From Sulfurovum sp. (lineage in GTDB: Bacteria; Campylobacterota; Campylobacteria; Campylobacterales; Sulfurovaceae): a DNA stretch of 6,189 nt. Of this stretch, positions 1 to 6,189 are shown one piece after another. The notes beneath the pieces are model-generated. The model was not told the DNA's origin, did not search any database, and saw nothing but the letters and a program-made list of their open reading frames with translations. The position numbers and the translations under genes are program-made. The stretch is from the NCBI GenBank assembly GCA_021159425.1, contig JAGGRU010000185.1:1-6189 (forward strand). The letters are read 5' to 3'. Position 1 is the stretch's first letter. Every line of letters begins with the position of its first letter.

Positions 1-2
1 AA

Positions 3-1365
<1,363 letters not shown>

Positions 1366-1367
<2 letters not shown>

Positions 1368-1509
1368 TGCTGAGTATCGTGCAACTGCGATGGTAGGTCA
1401 CCTTGGTTTTCCTATTCATCATGCTTACTATGCACCTTACTTTACAAACTGTAAAGACGAGGTTTTAAACGGTGATAAAACAGAAGGTGTGGAGTTTACG
1501 TGCAACTAA
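1366..1509 (+). pseudogene. 3'-terminal remnant of an unrecognised protein gene, cut off by katG
   Basis: Directly after the katG stop, the frame with codons at 1366, 1369 and so on reads about 47 residues (DAEYRATAMVGHLGFPIHHA, then YYAPYFTNCKDE, then VLNGDKTEGVEFTCN) to a TAA at 1507-1509. The frame is open only back to a TGA at 1339, inside katG. The one ATG (1390) has no Shine-Dalgarno sequence. The text looks like real protein: it is aromatic- and His-rich and has two cysteines near the end that could pair in an exported protein. The stop overlaps the stop of the convergent MOSC gene, a normal compact arrangement, so this is probably the original 3' end of a gene whose body was lost when katG arrived. 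I do not recognise the family. The alternatives are a tiny 39-residue gene from 1390 or a chance open frame. Confidence 0.5.
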
Positions 1510-1964
1510 TGAATAATTTTATCTCCAACAGTGATAAAACCACTTTTTACAATAATGGCTCTATGCCCACCAATATACTTGAGTCCTGTCATCATGTCTT
1601 CATTTAAAAGTCTGGAGAGGTAACGGCAGGGAGGGCAGGTACGTACGATACGAAACTGAGCTGTACCGATGGTAAACACTTTGTTTTCCAAAAGAGAAGC
1701 ATCAAAATCTTTAATGATAAGGTTTCTACGCAGGTCAAGAAAATTTAGAGAGGTATTGAGTCGAGCATTACACGCTTCAAGTGCTTCATATGGAAGTATA
1801 CTTATCTCTCTTACACCTTGTGAAAGTTGGGGTTTGTTGAAAGTACCTTGTTTATGGAAATAACGGTCACCTTCTAAGCCTTTGCCTTGAACCGCATGAA
1901 CAGAATTAACATAATGCAAAGGTTCTTTGGCTTTTTCACCGATGATTATGGCATGAAGTAGCAT
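1506..1964 (-). CDS. Single-domain MOSC protein (molybdenum cofactor sulfurase C-terminal-like)
   Basis: A 152-residue stand-alone MOSC domain. MOSC domains, as in YiiM and the C-terminus of Moco sulfurases and mARC, bind molybdenum cofactor or carry sulfur on a conserved Cys. Stand-alone versions are mostly uncharacterised. Visible hallmarks are GKGLEGDRY (27-35) near the N-terminus, ISILPYEALEACN (54-66), LRRNLII (78-84), the Cys region RTCPPCRYL (108-116, with C110 and C113) and GGHRAIIVKSGFITVGD (132-148), which is the usual C-terminal beta region. Length is normal for the small class. There is no signal peptide, so it should be cytoplasmic. It follows the 69-residue gene by 14 bases and is probably co-transcribed from the promoter near 2220. 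The RBS before the ATG is weak (AGATCAGCT). No Moco enzyme lies in the window, so the substrate remains unknown. Confidence 0.9.
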   Translation of the reverse strand: MLLHAIIIGEKAKEPLHYVNSVHAVQGKGLEGDRYFHKQGTFNKPQLSQGVREISILPYEALEACNARLNTSLNFLDLRRNLIIKDFDASLLENKVFTIGTAQFRIVRTCPPCRYLSRLLNEDMMTGLKYIGGHRAIIVKSGFITVGDKIIH

Positions 1965-1978
1965 AGCTGATCTATAGT

Positions 1979-2188
1979 TTATTTAACTACTAAAATAGGG
2001 AGTAGACCAAAGTAAGATAAAGTTCCAAATGCCTGATCTATATTAATGTCTGGTTTTATCTCCAGGATCAGTTTTCTAATACTCTCTTCATCCAGATCCC
2101 CCAATAATTCCCCTTCACCGTGGTCTTCCCTGTATAATTTAACTAAGAGATGTGTCTCTTTTTCCTCTTTGTATTGCCATATGTTCAT
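1979..2188 (-). CDS. Small hypothetical acidic protein, 69 residues
   Basis: Unrecognised. It starts MNIWQYKEEKETHLLVKLYR, has an acidic middle (EDHGEGELLGDLDEES), then a predicted helix (IRKLILEIKPD) and ends in a hydrophobic stretch (FGTLSYFGLLPILVVK). There is no signal peptide and no Cys. Evidence that it is a real gene: a good Shine-Dalgarno (GAGGAA, 2194-2199) five bases before the ATG, an extended -10 promoter about 20 bases further up, and a tight 14-base gap to the downstream MOSC gene, so the two form an operon. The C-terminal hydrophobic run is too short to be a confident membrane segment. The MOSC gene is its only functional clue. Confidence 0.7.
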   Translation of the reverse strand: MNIWQYKEEKETHLLVKLYREDHGEGELLGDLDEESIRKLILEIKPDINIDQAFGTLSYFGLLPILVVK

Positions 2189-2216
2189 CTGTCTTCCTCA
2201 TGCTTAATTAATAGGG

Positions 2217-2225
2217 ATTCTATCA
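2217..2225 (-). promoter_or_regulatory. Extended -10 promoter for the 69-aa/MOSC operon
   Basis: On the - strand the bases read TGATAGAAT, that is TGn followed by TAGAAT, one mismatch from the sigma-70 consensus. Transcription would start near 2209, giving a leader of about 20 nt before the ATG at 2188, enough to contain the GAGGAA ribosome site. No good -35 is seen at normal spacing, as expected for an extended -10 promoter. Confidence 0.5.
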
Positions 2226-2229
2226 GAAC

Positions 2230-2241
2230 TGACCTTGGTCA
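2230..2241. repeat. 12-bp palindrome TGACC-TT-GGTCA between divergent promoters
   Basis: Two perfect 5-bp arms separated by TT. The site covers about -20 to -32 of the - strand promoter and lies roughly 24 bases upstream of the + strand -10 box, so a bound dimer could touch both units. It is short enough to occur by chance, and I know no regulator for it. Confidence 0.3.
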
Positions 2242-2264
2242 AAGTATAAATTATTTTATGTATG

Positions 2265-2270
2265 TATAAT
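2265..2270 (+). promoter_or_regulatory. -10 box (TATAAT) for the secreted-protein gene
   Basis: A perfect TATAAT preceded by an AT-rich tract (TATAAATTATTTTATGTATG) with no clear -35. This is typical of Campylobacterota sigma-70 promoters, which rely on the -10 and upstream T-rich periodicity. The start would be near 2277, leaving a leader of about 26 nt before the GTG at 2303. Confidence 0.5.
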
Positions 2271-2293
2271 ATCAGTAAAATATAACCAATAAT

Positions 2294-2300
2294 GGAGAAA
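2294..2300 (+). promoter_or_regulatory. Ribosome binding site fixing the GTG start at 2303
   Basis: GGAGAAA sits with GGAG five bases before the GTG at 2303. The signal-peptide-like MKKSLLALS begins exactly at this GTG, and no nearby ATG fits, so a GTG start is well supported. Confidence 0.7.
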
Positions 2301-2302
2301 CA

Positions 2303-2743
2303 GTGAAGAAATCACTATTAGCATTAAGTATCATCATAACTTTGAGTCAAACTAGCTTTGCAGAAGGTATTAAACAACAAGATCTTCCTGTAGCAGAGAT
2401 GCAGAAACAAAAGAGAGAGATCGTAAAACTCTCAAGTGAAGAGATATCAAAAACATTACCCCAAACAGTGGATAAATATACCGTACTTACAAAAGTAGAA
2501 GGTAAAGACACTACGATCACCTATACTTTTGAGATCAATACAGGTGCGAAGAGTGATGAAGCTGTGAAGAAAGAAGACAGAACACGTATGCAAAAAGCAG
2601 TGACTACGGGTATATGTCAATCTTCAAAAAGATTTATAGATGCGCAAATAAATATTTCGTATATTTACATTGGAGCAAAAAGTAAAGCTGAACTGTTTCG
2701 TTTTGATGTGACACAGGCAGACTGTCCTGTGAGTCCCAGATAA
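2303..2743 (+). CDS. Small secreted/periplasmic hypothetical protein with a Cys pair
   Basis: A 146-residue protein of unknown function. It has a clear Sec signal peptide: MKK, a hydrophobic core LLALSIIITL, and likely cleavage after SFA (residue 20). The mature part is about 126 residues, rich in Lys, Glu and Thr. It begins with a charged helical stretch (QKQKREIVKLSSEEISKTL), followed by probable beta strands (YTVLTKVEGKDTTITYTFEI). Two cysteines, C105 (TGICQSS) and C141 (QADCPVSPR), flank a beta-rich segment (INISYIYIGAKSKAELFRFDV) and could form a disulfide in the periplasm. The GTG start is supported by GGAG and by the signal peptide. It is transcribed divergently from the 69-aa/MOSC operon and convergently with rsmD, so it is probably monocistronic. 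The layout Cys, then a Y-Y strand pair, then F-V and a final Cys resembles several small exported proteins I have seen, but I cannot name a family. Confidence 0.85.
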   Translation: MKKSLLALSIIITLSQTSFAEGIKQQDLPVAEMQKQKREIVKLSSEEISKTLPQTVDKYTVLTKVEGKDTTITYTFEINTGAKSDEAVKKEDRTRMQKAVTTGICQSSKRFIDAQINISYIYIGAKSKAELFRFDVTQADCPVSPR

Positions 2744-2765
2744 ACCTAAATTGTCTTAGGTTTAT
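2740..2765. terminator. Stem-loop shared by two convergent genes, possible bidirectional terminator
   Basis: ATAAACCTAA (2740-2749) and TTAGGTTTAT (2756-2765) are perfect 10-bp inverted arms around a 6-nt loop (ATTGTC). The hairpin contains the TAA of the secreted-protein gene (2741-2743) and the TAG of rsmD (2746-2748). The stem is AT-rich and neither side has a clean U-tract, so intrinsic termination may be weak. The position between two convergent stops is the main support. Confidence 0.5.
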
Positions 2766-3348
2766 AATAACTCATTGTACTGCGACCAAACTTTTTACGT
2801 TTTGTAAAGTGTAAATTACCAACAATTTTCGGCATATCCAAATTTGTCATGTGCTCAACCACAACCATTTCACACACATCCGCTTCTATGCTTTCTATAA
2901 GTGCTATGGTTTTATCATAAATGTCATCCATGCCATCACGGGTAGAGAAGGGCGGGTCAAAGTAGAAGTATGTTTTCCTACCGGTTCTTTTTACCATTTC
3001 ATACACCGTAGCAAATTTTTCAAAACTGTCACCATATAAAGTATGGCATCGGCTTGGATCAGTATTTTTAATGTTTGTTTCCAAACTGCGGAATGCTGTT
3101 TTGTTATATTCCATGAAATAACACTCTGCCGCACCACGACTTAAAGCTTCAAGTCCTACTGAACCACTCCCGGCAAATACTTCTACAAAGTTTTTATCGA
3201 TGATCTCAAACTGGATCGTATTGAAAAATGACTCTTTGAGTATGGACTTTGAAGATCTTGTTGTTGCAATATCCGGTATCTCTATCTTCTTGCCTTTGAA
3301 GTCTCCACCTATGATCGTTGTTGTAAATATTTTTATTTTTTCTTTCAT
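2746..3348 (-). CDS. rsmD: 16S rRNA (guanine(966)-N2)-methyltransferase RsmD
   Basis: A SAM-dependent enzyme that makes m2G966 in 16S rRNA during 30S assembly. At 200 residues it is normal length. Seen in order: an N-terminal TIIGGDFKGKKIEIP (11-25), equivalent to the family's RIIGGxxRGRKL; TRSSKSILKESFFNTI (30-45), equivalent to RPTxDRVRExLFN; SAM motif I VEVFAGSGSVGLEALSRGA (55-73); acidic E80 after motif I (CYFMEYN); and the catalytic DPPF (131-134) of the N6/N2 amino-methyltransferase type. The C-terminal KKFGRSTMSYYK matches the family's KxYGxTxLxxY. It lies 24 bases after the NlpC/P60 gene and is probably its operon partner, though the ATG has only a poor ribosome site (TTTGGGTAAAATACCGTT), so expression may depend on coupling. 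The last codons lie in the shared stem-loop. Confidence 0.94.
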   Translation of the reverse strand: MKEKIKIFTTTIIGGDFKGKKIEIPDIATTRSSKSILKESFFNTIQFEIIDKNFVEVFAGSGSVGLEALSRGAAECYFMEYNKTAFRSLETNIKNTDPSRCHTLYGDSFEKFATVYEMVKRTGRKTYFYFDPPFSTRDGMDDIYDKTIALIESIEADVCEMVVVEHMTNLDMPKIVGNLHFTKRKKFGRSTMSYYKPKTI

Positions 3349-3372
3349 AACGGTATTTTACCCAAAGCAATA

Positions 3373-4710
3373 TCAAAAGTTGACAATGGTTTTAAGTGTA
3401 TTGATAAGTTTAGAGCCTTCACGTATATCTTTACGCTCTTTACCCGGTTCAGTAGTAGTAATAATGGTTCGTCCTGTAACCAGTTTTGAGCCATTATTCT
3501 TACGAATACCCCAATAAGTATGCATGATGACAGGTTCACCTTTGTATTGACCAAGATAGAGTACTATGTGACCAGGGACATGCAGAAGAGAACGGAATGG
3601 TTCAGCTTTTTGAATGATCTTCTTCTTTTTAGCATTTTTTGCTAAACCTTTAATGTAAGTCGTACTTGTGCCGTCTTTCGCCTGTTTACTGGAATTACGT
3701 CGAAGGAATATACCAAACGGACCCAGAAAATCTCTTGTTGTTGCAGAACAGTCACGACATTCATAAGATCCACCCCAACCATAGGGTTCTCCATAAAACT
3801 CTTTTGCAAGCATTGCCACATTTTTTGCTGTGAAGGGAAGCGGTTTTTTAGCAATGACATTTGGTGTTTGTACATGCACTTTGTGGATTCGACCTTGCCC
3901 CAGTGAATTTTGCTTTGCAGTTAAGTAATGTGTATTGTCTTTGCTTATGGGAAACAGTGCACCGAGTTTTACAATAGTGGTAGGTTTGTTCTTGTCATTA
4001 TAAAGTCGTAAATTGTCTTTAATGGTCATGGCATATTTACCTGTTTTGAACTTCTTGATAAAATCTTTGTTCACAACAGTAAGGTCTGCGATCTTCACCC
4101 ACCCGAAAGAGTATGAAGCCCTGACGTAGGCCCATCTTTTGTCTTTTGAATAATGAGAGATGTAAAGTGGCACATTAATGTGCAAAGCAGAATTTTGGTT
4201 ATAGTCAAAAGGAAAACCTTCACCTACACGTTTGGGATCTCTGTAAAATGCTGTCGAAGTTGGAAGTGCTTTCACAGAGGTGCGACGTGTAGTGATGGCT
4301 CTGTAGCCTCTGCTGTCTTTTTTATGCATTTGTGCATTACGAATCCACTTTTTATATACGTATGAAGGGATTACTTTTCCATTTTCCTTATATATCTTAC
4401 CTTTGGTAACAAAACGTGTTTCCCAGCCAAAATCTTTTTTGGGAATGTCCAGTTTACGTAAGATCCAAGGTTTGAAATATTTTTTATTAAACTCTTTATC
4501 CAGCTTTTTTTGTTTTGCTTTGGAAAAAGGTTTGATCTGTTTAGCATAATAGGAAGGATCCTGAGGGATCTTTTTCATATCGGCGACTTTACCTTTTGGC
4601 ATACGGTCTATTTTACTTTTTAAGCGTTTACTTGCTTTAAGGGTATAGTCTGCATGAAGGGAAGAAAAACTGAAAAGAAGAAGTGTGGCTAAGGCTATTT
4701 TTTTATACAT
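3373..4710 (-). CDS. Secreted SH3b-NlpC/P60 peptidoglycan endopeptidase (DvLysin/YkfC type)
   Basis: A cell-wall hydrolase expected to cut gamma-D-Glu-diaminopimelate bonds in murein peptides in the periplasm. It has 445 residues from the ATG at 4710. A longer frame opens at 4785 but overlaps the epimerase and buries the signal peptide MYKKIALATLLLFSFSSLHA (cleavage after A20; no lipobox). Order: Lys-rich N-terminal clip region (about 45-130); first bacterial SH3 domain (about 135-212) with the family signature GEGFPFDYNQNSALH, ISHYSKDKRWAYV and FGWV; second SH3-like domain (about 213-285); NlpC/P60 domain (about 290-445). The catalytic Cys is C321 in YGWGGSYECRDCSATT, His is H381 in VPGHIVLYLG, and the third polar residue is H397 in VIMHTYWG; all are present. 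The order matches NlpC/P60 enzymes with bacterial SH3 domains (SH3_6/SH3_7 Pfam families), where the first SH3 restricts the substrate to peptides with a free N-terminal L-Ala. A partner epimerase lies directly upstream. Confidence 0.92.
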   Translation of the reverse strand: MYKKIALATLLLFSFSSLHADYTLKASKRLKSKIDRMPKGKVADMKKIPQDPSYYAKQIKPFSKAKQKKLDKEFNKKYFKPWILRKLDIPKKDFGWETRFVTKGKIYKENGKVIPSYVYKKWIRNAQMHKKDSRGYRAITTRRTSVKALPTSTAFYRDPKRVGEGFPFDYNQNSALHINVPLYISHYSKDKRWAYVRASYSFGWVKIADLTVVNKDFIKKFKTGKYAMTIKDNLRLYNDKNKPTTIVKLGALFPISKDNTHYLTAKQNSLGQGRIHKVHVQTPNVIAKKPLPFTAKNVAMLAKEFYGEPYGWGGSYECRDCSATTRDFLGPFGIFLRRNSSKQAKDGTSTTYIKGLAKNAKKKKIIQKAEPFRSLLHVPGHIVLYLGQYKGEPVIMHTYWGIRKNNGSKLVTGRTIITTTEPGKERKDIREGSKLINTLKTIVNF

Positions 4711-4740
4711 ATTGAATTCTTTATGGTGTGAAATTATTTG

Positions 4741-4746
4741 ATTATA
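4741..4746 (-). promoter_or_regulatory. -10 box for the NlpC/P60 gene
   Basis: The 46-base gap between the epimerase stop and the hydrolase ATG reads TATAAT on the - strand. Start would be near 4734, a leader of about 24 nt. No -35 is recognisable. The hydrolase, and rsmD after it, may therefore have their own promoter as well as read-through from upstream. Confidence 0.45.
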
Positions 4747-4756
4747 GTATTGTATT

Positions 4757-5839
4757 TTAGTTAATGGTTGGTGTATATGAAACACCCAAACCTGAATCTT
4801 CAGAAAGGATTATTTCACTTTCATTAAATATGATATTTGTTTGAACAGGATGTGAAGCCAAAAGACTCACCGCATCCAGATCAATCATGGTAATAATATC
4901 TGCTTTTGCAGAAGCCACATGTACACCGGCAGCAACAGAAATGGGTCCTTCCAGCATACACCCTATCATACATTTAACGCCAAATTCTGCAGAGAGATCA
5001 GCAAGGCTCAACGCTTGTGTAATACCTGCTGTTTTTGCCAGTTTTATGTTGACATAGTCTATGGCTTGCATTTCCAAAAGTCTTTTCGCATCTTTCAAAG
5101 AAAATATGGATTCATCTGCAAGCAGGGGAGTTTGAACCCTCTCTTTGATGTATTTTAACCCTTCTATGTCATCGGCTGCTACAGGCTGTTCTATAAACTC
5201 TGCAATGATATCTTTCTTCTCCAGTGCATGAAGAAGTTCTACACTCTCCTGCGCCGTCCACCCCTGGTTCGCATCGAGTCTTAATGTAATACTGTCATCT
5301 AATGCGTTATCTATAGCAATAATGCGTTCTATATCTTTTTGTGGGTTATCACCTATTTTTATTTTGAGTGTATCATATCCCAAACTTACAGCATTTAGTG
5401 AGTCAGATATCATTTTGTCAATTTCACCCATACTGATGGTAATATCGGTTTTAAAGTGAGTCTTGGTACCGCCAAGCATTTTGTAAAGTGGTTGCTTGAT
5501 TGATTTTGCTTTCAGGTCATAAAGAGCTATTTCCAAAGCTGATTTGGCTGTAGTATTTTTGATAATGAGACTATGCACAGATCTTAAAATAGTTTCAAAA
5601 TCTTCTATCTCCAAGCCTATAAGATGCGGTTTTATATACTCTATCGTAGCGATCATAGAACCAAGGGTCTCACCGGTTATGACCGGAGTGGGAGCACCTT
5701 CACCATACCCCATAGAACCATCATCACACTCAATGATGACCACAAGGTCTTCAAGTGCATCTACACGACGCAGAGAGGTAATAAAAGGGTTTTTAAGAGG
5801 TGCTTTCAGAACAGTGGTCCGTATGTTTGTGATCTTCAT
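4757..5839 (-). CDS. Dipeptide epimerase, L-Ala-D/L-Glu type (enolase superfamily)
   Basis: A cytoplasmic epimerase expected to convert murein-derived L-Ala-D-Glu to L-Ala-L-Glu. At 360 residues it has normal length. It aligns by eye almost without gaps to Bacillus subtilis YkfB: acid/base Lys in LKIKIG (K159, K161), metal ligands D189 (RLDANQGW), E217 (FIEQP) and D242 (LADES), and the second catalytic Lys K266 (NIKLAKTAG). Dipeptide-specific features are also present: R24 in the flexible loop (TSLRRVDALED), the same position as YkfB Arg24, ITGET at 54-58, and the DLD motif (D320, D322) that holds the substrate ammonium in dipeptide epimerases. The segment GCMLEGPIS (293-301) differs from YkfB, so the acceptor side-chain preference is not fixed. 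It starts 3 bases after the coiled-coil gene, suggesting translational coupling, and precedes the NlpC/P60 gene; together they suggest murein-peptide recycling. Equivalent genes are called ykfB or ycjG. Confidence 0.92.
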   Translation of the reverse strand: MKITNIRTTVLKAPLKNPFITSLRRVDALEDLVVIIECDDGSMGYGEGAPTPVITGETLGSMIATIEYIKPHLIGLEIEDFETILRSVHSLIIKNTTAKSALEIALYDLKAKSIKQPLYKMLGGTKTHFKTDITISMGEIDKMISDSLNAVSLGYDTLKIKIGDNPQKDIERIIAIDNALDDSITLRLDANQGWTAQESVELLHALEKKDIIAEFIEQPVAADDIEGLKYIKERVQTPLLADESIFSLKDAKRLLEMQAIDYVNIKLAKTAGITQALSLADLSAEFGVKCMIGCMLEGPISVAAGVHVASAKADIITMIDLDAVSLLASHPVQTNIIFNESEIILSEDSGLGVSYTPTIN

Positions 5840-5842
5840 CTC

Positions 5843-6073
5843 TTACGCTTCAGACTCCAAAGCCTTAATTTCACGTATCTTTGCTCCCAAAGCTTTTATC
5901 TGCACTGCCAGCTTTTCTCTTTTCTGCATAATCATATCTTCTTCAAATTCATCATCAGCATATTCAAGGTTTTCAGCATAACTTTTATACTCTTTAAGCA
6001 GCTCGGCTTTCTCTTCTATATATTTTTCTCTGTTTTCTATCTCTATGATTTGTTCTTCAGACAATACTTTCAT
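5843..6073 (-). CDS. Small coiled-coil hypothetical protein, 76 residues
   Basis: Unrecognised. The protein is almost entirely helical and highly charged. It has two heptad-like Glu/Lys/Leu stretches (LSEEQIIEIENREKYIEEKA, then LLKEYKSYAENLEY) joined by an acidic patch (DDEFEED), and then a third helix (KREKLAVQIKALGAKIREIK). No signal peptide, Cys or Trp. A strong ribosome site (AGAGGA, 6080-6085) sits six bases before the ATG. The stop is 3 bases from the epimerase start, so the two are co-translated. It could be a small antiparallel coiled-coil adaptor, but its role is unknown; nothing in the sequence ties it to peptidoglycan beyond position. Confidence 0.78.
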   Translation of the reverse strand: MKVLSEEQIIEIENREKYIEEKAELLKEYKSYAENLEYADDEFEEDMIMQKREKLAVQIKALGAKIREIKALESEA

Positions 6074-6085
6074 TTATAATCCTCT

Positions 6086-6157
6086 ATTGAAATTGAGTTA
6101 AATTTTATAATAAAAATATAGTTGTTAAGATTAATTGATAATGTATAAGTGAAGATT
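6086..6157. promoter_or_regulatory. AT-rich divergent intergenic region, probable promoters
   Basis: Between the 76-residue gene and the possible + strand gene lies a very AT-rich stretch. It contains TATAAT on the + strand (6106-6111) and the overlapping TATAAA on the - strand (6104-6109), plus GATAAT (6137-6142) on the + strand. None has a convincing -35, so which boxes are used cannot be decided. The right-hand operon most likely starts here. Confidence 0.35.
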
Positions 6158-6189
6158 ATGCTTAAATACCGACGTAAAAAGGGAGAAAT
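6158..6189 (+). CDS. Possible 5' end of a divergent gene running off the window
   Basis: ATG at 6158 opens MLKYRRKKGE and remains open to the window edge. The upstream AAGTGA (6147-6152) is a weak ribosome site. A better one, AAGGGAG, lies at 6178-6184, and the last two bases are AT in the same frame, so the true start might instead be at 6188 if the next base is G. Too short to identify. Confidence 0.3.
   Translation, partial: MLKYRRKKGE

Noticed and set aside
1440..1456. Inverted repeat CTTTACA-AAC-TGTAAAG as a terminator for katG or the MOSC gene
   Set aside because: A 7-bp AT-rich stem with a 3-nt loop and no U-tract on either strand, lying inside coding-like sequence; it could well be chance.
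1635..1646. CPPC in the MOSC protein as a thioredoxin-like active site
   Set aside because: The surrounding fold signatures are MOSC, and a Cys at this position is the normal conserved residue; thioredoxin features are absent.
3200..3554. Open frames on both strands across the rsmD-NlpC/P60 junction
   Set aside because: They are out-of-frame shadows of two well-identified genes and show no family features.
4711..4785. 25-residue N-terminal extension of the NlpC/P60 protein
   Set aside because: It would overlap the epimerase stop by 29 bases and place a good Sec signal peptide internally; the ATG at 4710 fits better.
5544..6079. Two long + strand open frames opposite the epimerase and coiled-coil genes
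   Set aside because: They are antisense to genes with clear motifs; their translations are low-complexity Phe/Ser-rich text, the usual antisense of Glu/Lys-rich helices.

Overview
The window looks like chromosome from a low-to-moderate GC bacterium. The flavour of the proteins (Lys/Ile-rich; a DvLysin-type NlpC/P60 hydrolase, a dipeptide epimerase and a short RsmD) fits Campylobacterota, most likely a Sulfurovum-like lineage. That assignment is inference from recall, not from a database search. All genes except the leftmost one share an AT-leaning composition.

Left part (1-1509): the C-terminal 454 residues of a catalase-peroxidase (katG) run in from outside the window on the + strand. It is visibly more GC-rich than everything to its right. 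Its stop codon is followed immediately, in another frame, by the last ~47 codons of an unrelated and unrecognised protein that has no start of its own. This abrupt join, plus the composition change, points to an insertion or rearrangement that removed most of another gene, or to an assembly chimera.

Middle (1506-2765): a - strand pair holds a 69-residue hypothetical protein followed by a single-domain MOSC protein. Divergent from it, on the + strand, is a small secreted protein with two cysteines. The two transcription units share a short intergenic region with a good extended -10 on the - strand, a TATAAT on the + strand and a 12-bp palindrome between them. The secreted-protein gene converges on rsmD, and a 10-bp perfect stem-loop spans both stop codons.

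Right part (2746-6073): four co-directional - strand genes are read from high to low coordinate. They are a 76-residue coiled-coil protein, an enolase-superfamily dipeptide epimerase (L-Ala-D/L-Glu type), a secreted SH3b-NlpC/P60 peptidoglycan hydrolase of the DvLysin/YkfC type, and rsmD (16S rRNA G966 methyltransferase). The epimerase and hydrolase together resemble the YkfB-YkfC murein-peptide recycling pair of Bacillus: the hydrolase would cut gamma-D-Glu-diaminopimelate bonds, and the epimerase would convert L-Ala-D-Glu to L-Ala-L-Glu for catabolism. At the right edge a divergent + strand gene may begin, but only about 10 codons are visible.

I see no RNA genes, CRISPR arrays, insertion-sequence genes or origins, and no convincing novel multi-gene system. 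The points most worth a second look are the katG/remnant junction and the peptidoglycan-peptide pair.
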